From an uncultured Clostridia bacterium (GTDB lineage: Bacteria > Bacillota_A > Clostridia > Oscillospirales > Oscillospiraceae): 5,304 nt of DNA. Location: NCBI GenBank assembly GCA_949289625.1, contig CASEPH010000215.1, positions 1 through 5,304 of the forward strand. Direction: 5' to 3'. This document shows, piece after piece, positions 4,912 through 5,304 of the stretch. The translations under genes and the position numbers were made by a program. Every line of letters begins with the position of its first letter. Within the stretch, counting starts at the first letter, position 1. A model generated the notes under the pieces. The model searched no databases and was not told the DNA's origin. It was given only the letters and a program-made list of their open reading frames with translations.

Positions 4912-5304
4912 GACCCCTTACCCGCGTGGGGTACTCCCTACGCCGTCGAGCGGCCCCAAAGGGTACAGTCGCGATCCGCTTTCCTCCAGAAAGCGATCGT
5001 ACCCACAGCTCAGTCCCACGGCCGAACCGACAAGGACCTGATGCCGTCGCGCTGAAACAGCGTTTGTCCGTTCGTTCCAGCGGCGGTGTCGCAGCTACGG
5101 CATGAAGTTTACATAACCACAGCAGAACCGACGGAACGCGGACGTTGCGACGACGCCGCGACGGAACCAGCCCCTTGTCGGTTCGCCCGTGGGTCTGCGC
5201 TGTAGGCACGATCGCTTTCTGGAGGAAAGCGGATCGCGGCTGCACCCCTTGCGGAGAAACGACGGCGTAGGGAGTACCCCACGCGGGTAAGGGGTCGAAA
5301 GGGG
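4904..5304. repeat. About 400-bp imperfect palindrome: two 148-bp inverted arms, truncated by the window end
   Basis: The left arm 4904-5051 and right arm 5157-5304 are reverse complements, aligned without any gap (positions sum to 10208). Hand count gives about 17 mismatches in 148. The outer 44 bp (4904-4947 with 5261-5304) are identical, then 21 bp are poorly matched, then a block of about 31 bp is identical around a hairpin CGCTTTC-CTCCA-GAAAGCG. Similarity resumes weakly nearer the centre (5066-5083 with 5128-5143, two-base gap), leaving about 44 unpaired bases (5084-5127). The right arm still matches at the last base, so the element probably continues. No transposase gene is in it. It could be two inverted copies of an intergenic repeat, a MITE-like element, or a structured RNA. 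The inverted repeat itself is certain; the identity is not. Confidence 0.85.

Noticed and set aside
4601..5105. Two overlapping plus-strand frames, 4601-5041 and 4710-5105
   Set aside because: The first begins in the tRNA promoter -35 box and reads through the promoter and the tRNA. The second starts inside the tRNA and gives the classic tRNA-derived peptide beginning MAQLVARVVWDHQAAGSNPV. The purine-rich GGGAGG at 4575-4580 is too far from either start.
5102..5116. Mini-ORF ATG-AAG-TTT-ACA-TAA in the palindrome centre
   Set aside because: Four codons with no ribosome binding site; expected by chance.
4745..5245. 166-codon open frame on the minus strand
   Set aside because: It runs antisense through the tRNA (ending VRVTGFEPAA, the well-known shadow of a tRNA T-arm), the tRNA terminator and both palindrome arms. 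It is Arg/Pro-rich with no recognisable domain, which is typical of chance openness in GC-rich repeats.
4821..5304. CRISPR array or insertion sequence with transposase
   Set aside because: The repeats are inverted, not direct with regular spacers, and no frame encodes a transposase-like protein. Only a non-autonomous or RNA-type element remains possible.

Overview
The window looks like a piece of a moderately GC-rich Gram-positive chromosome, most likely a gut-type member of the Clostridia (Oscillospiraceae is my best guess, from gene style and composition only). The support is a LytR-CpsA-Psr (LCP) cell-wall glycopolymer ligase, which is a Gram-positive hallmark; three near-consensus housekeeping promoters with exact 17-bp spacers; Rho-independent terminators; and a tRNA gene with an encoded CCA end.

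Layout. At 1-561 (+) lies the C-terminal third to half of a Wzx/MATE-type polysaccharide flippase that enters from the left. A 207-bp gap carries a strong promoter (625-653) and a roughly 110-nt leader for the LCP gene at 769-2286 (+). The 274-bp gap at 2287-2560 holds two convergent terminators: one at 2334-2367 for the LCP gene and one at 2477-2517 (minus strand) for the gene arriving from the right. That gene, 2561-4453 (-), encodes a large membrane-bound UDP-sugar 4,6-dehydratase of the CapD/PglF/WbpM type. Its extended -10 promoter (4514-4542) diverges from a second extended -10 promoter (4601-4629), which drives a tRNA-Pro(UGG) gene (4704-4779) closed by a strong terminator (4780-4820).

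The three proteins fit one theme, surface-glycan assembly: the dehydratase starts synthesis of a modified UDP-amino sugar, the flippase moves a lipid-linked glycan across the membrane, and the LCP enzyme attaches glycopolymer to the wall. They do not form one operon. The LCP gene and the dehydratase gene converge, and each has its own promoter and terminator.

The last 484 bases (4821-5304) contain no credible gene. They are a very structured, GC-rich intergenic element: a run of hairpins (4826-4911) followed by a roughly 400-bp imperfect palindrome running to the end of the window. Its two arms (4904-5051 and 5157-5304) align without a gap over 148 bp at about 88% identity by hand count, with a perfect 44-bp outer block and a perfect block of about 31 bp around an internal hairpin. 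This is the least explained and most interesting part of the window. It may be two inverted copies of a dispersed repeat, a MITE-like element, or a structured RNA locus, and it sits directly downstream of a tRNA gene.
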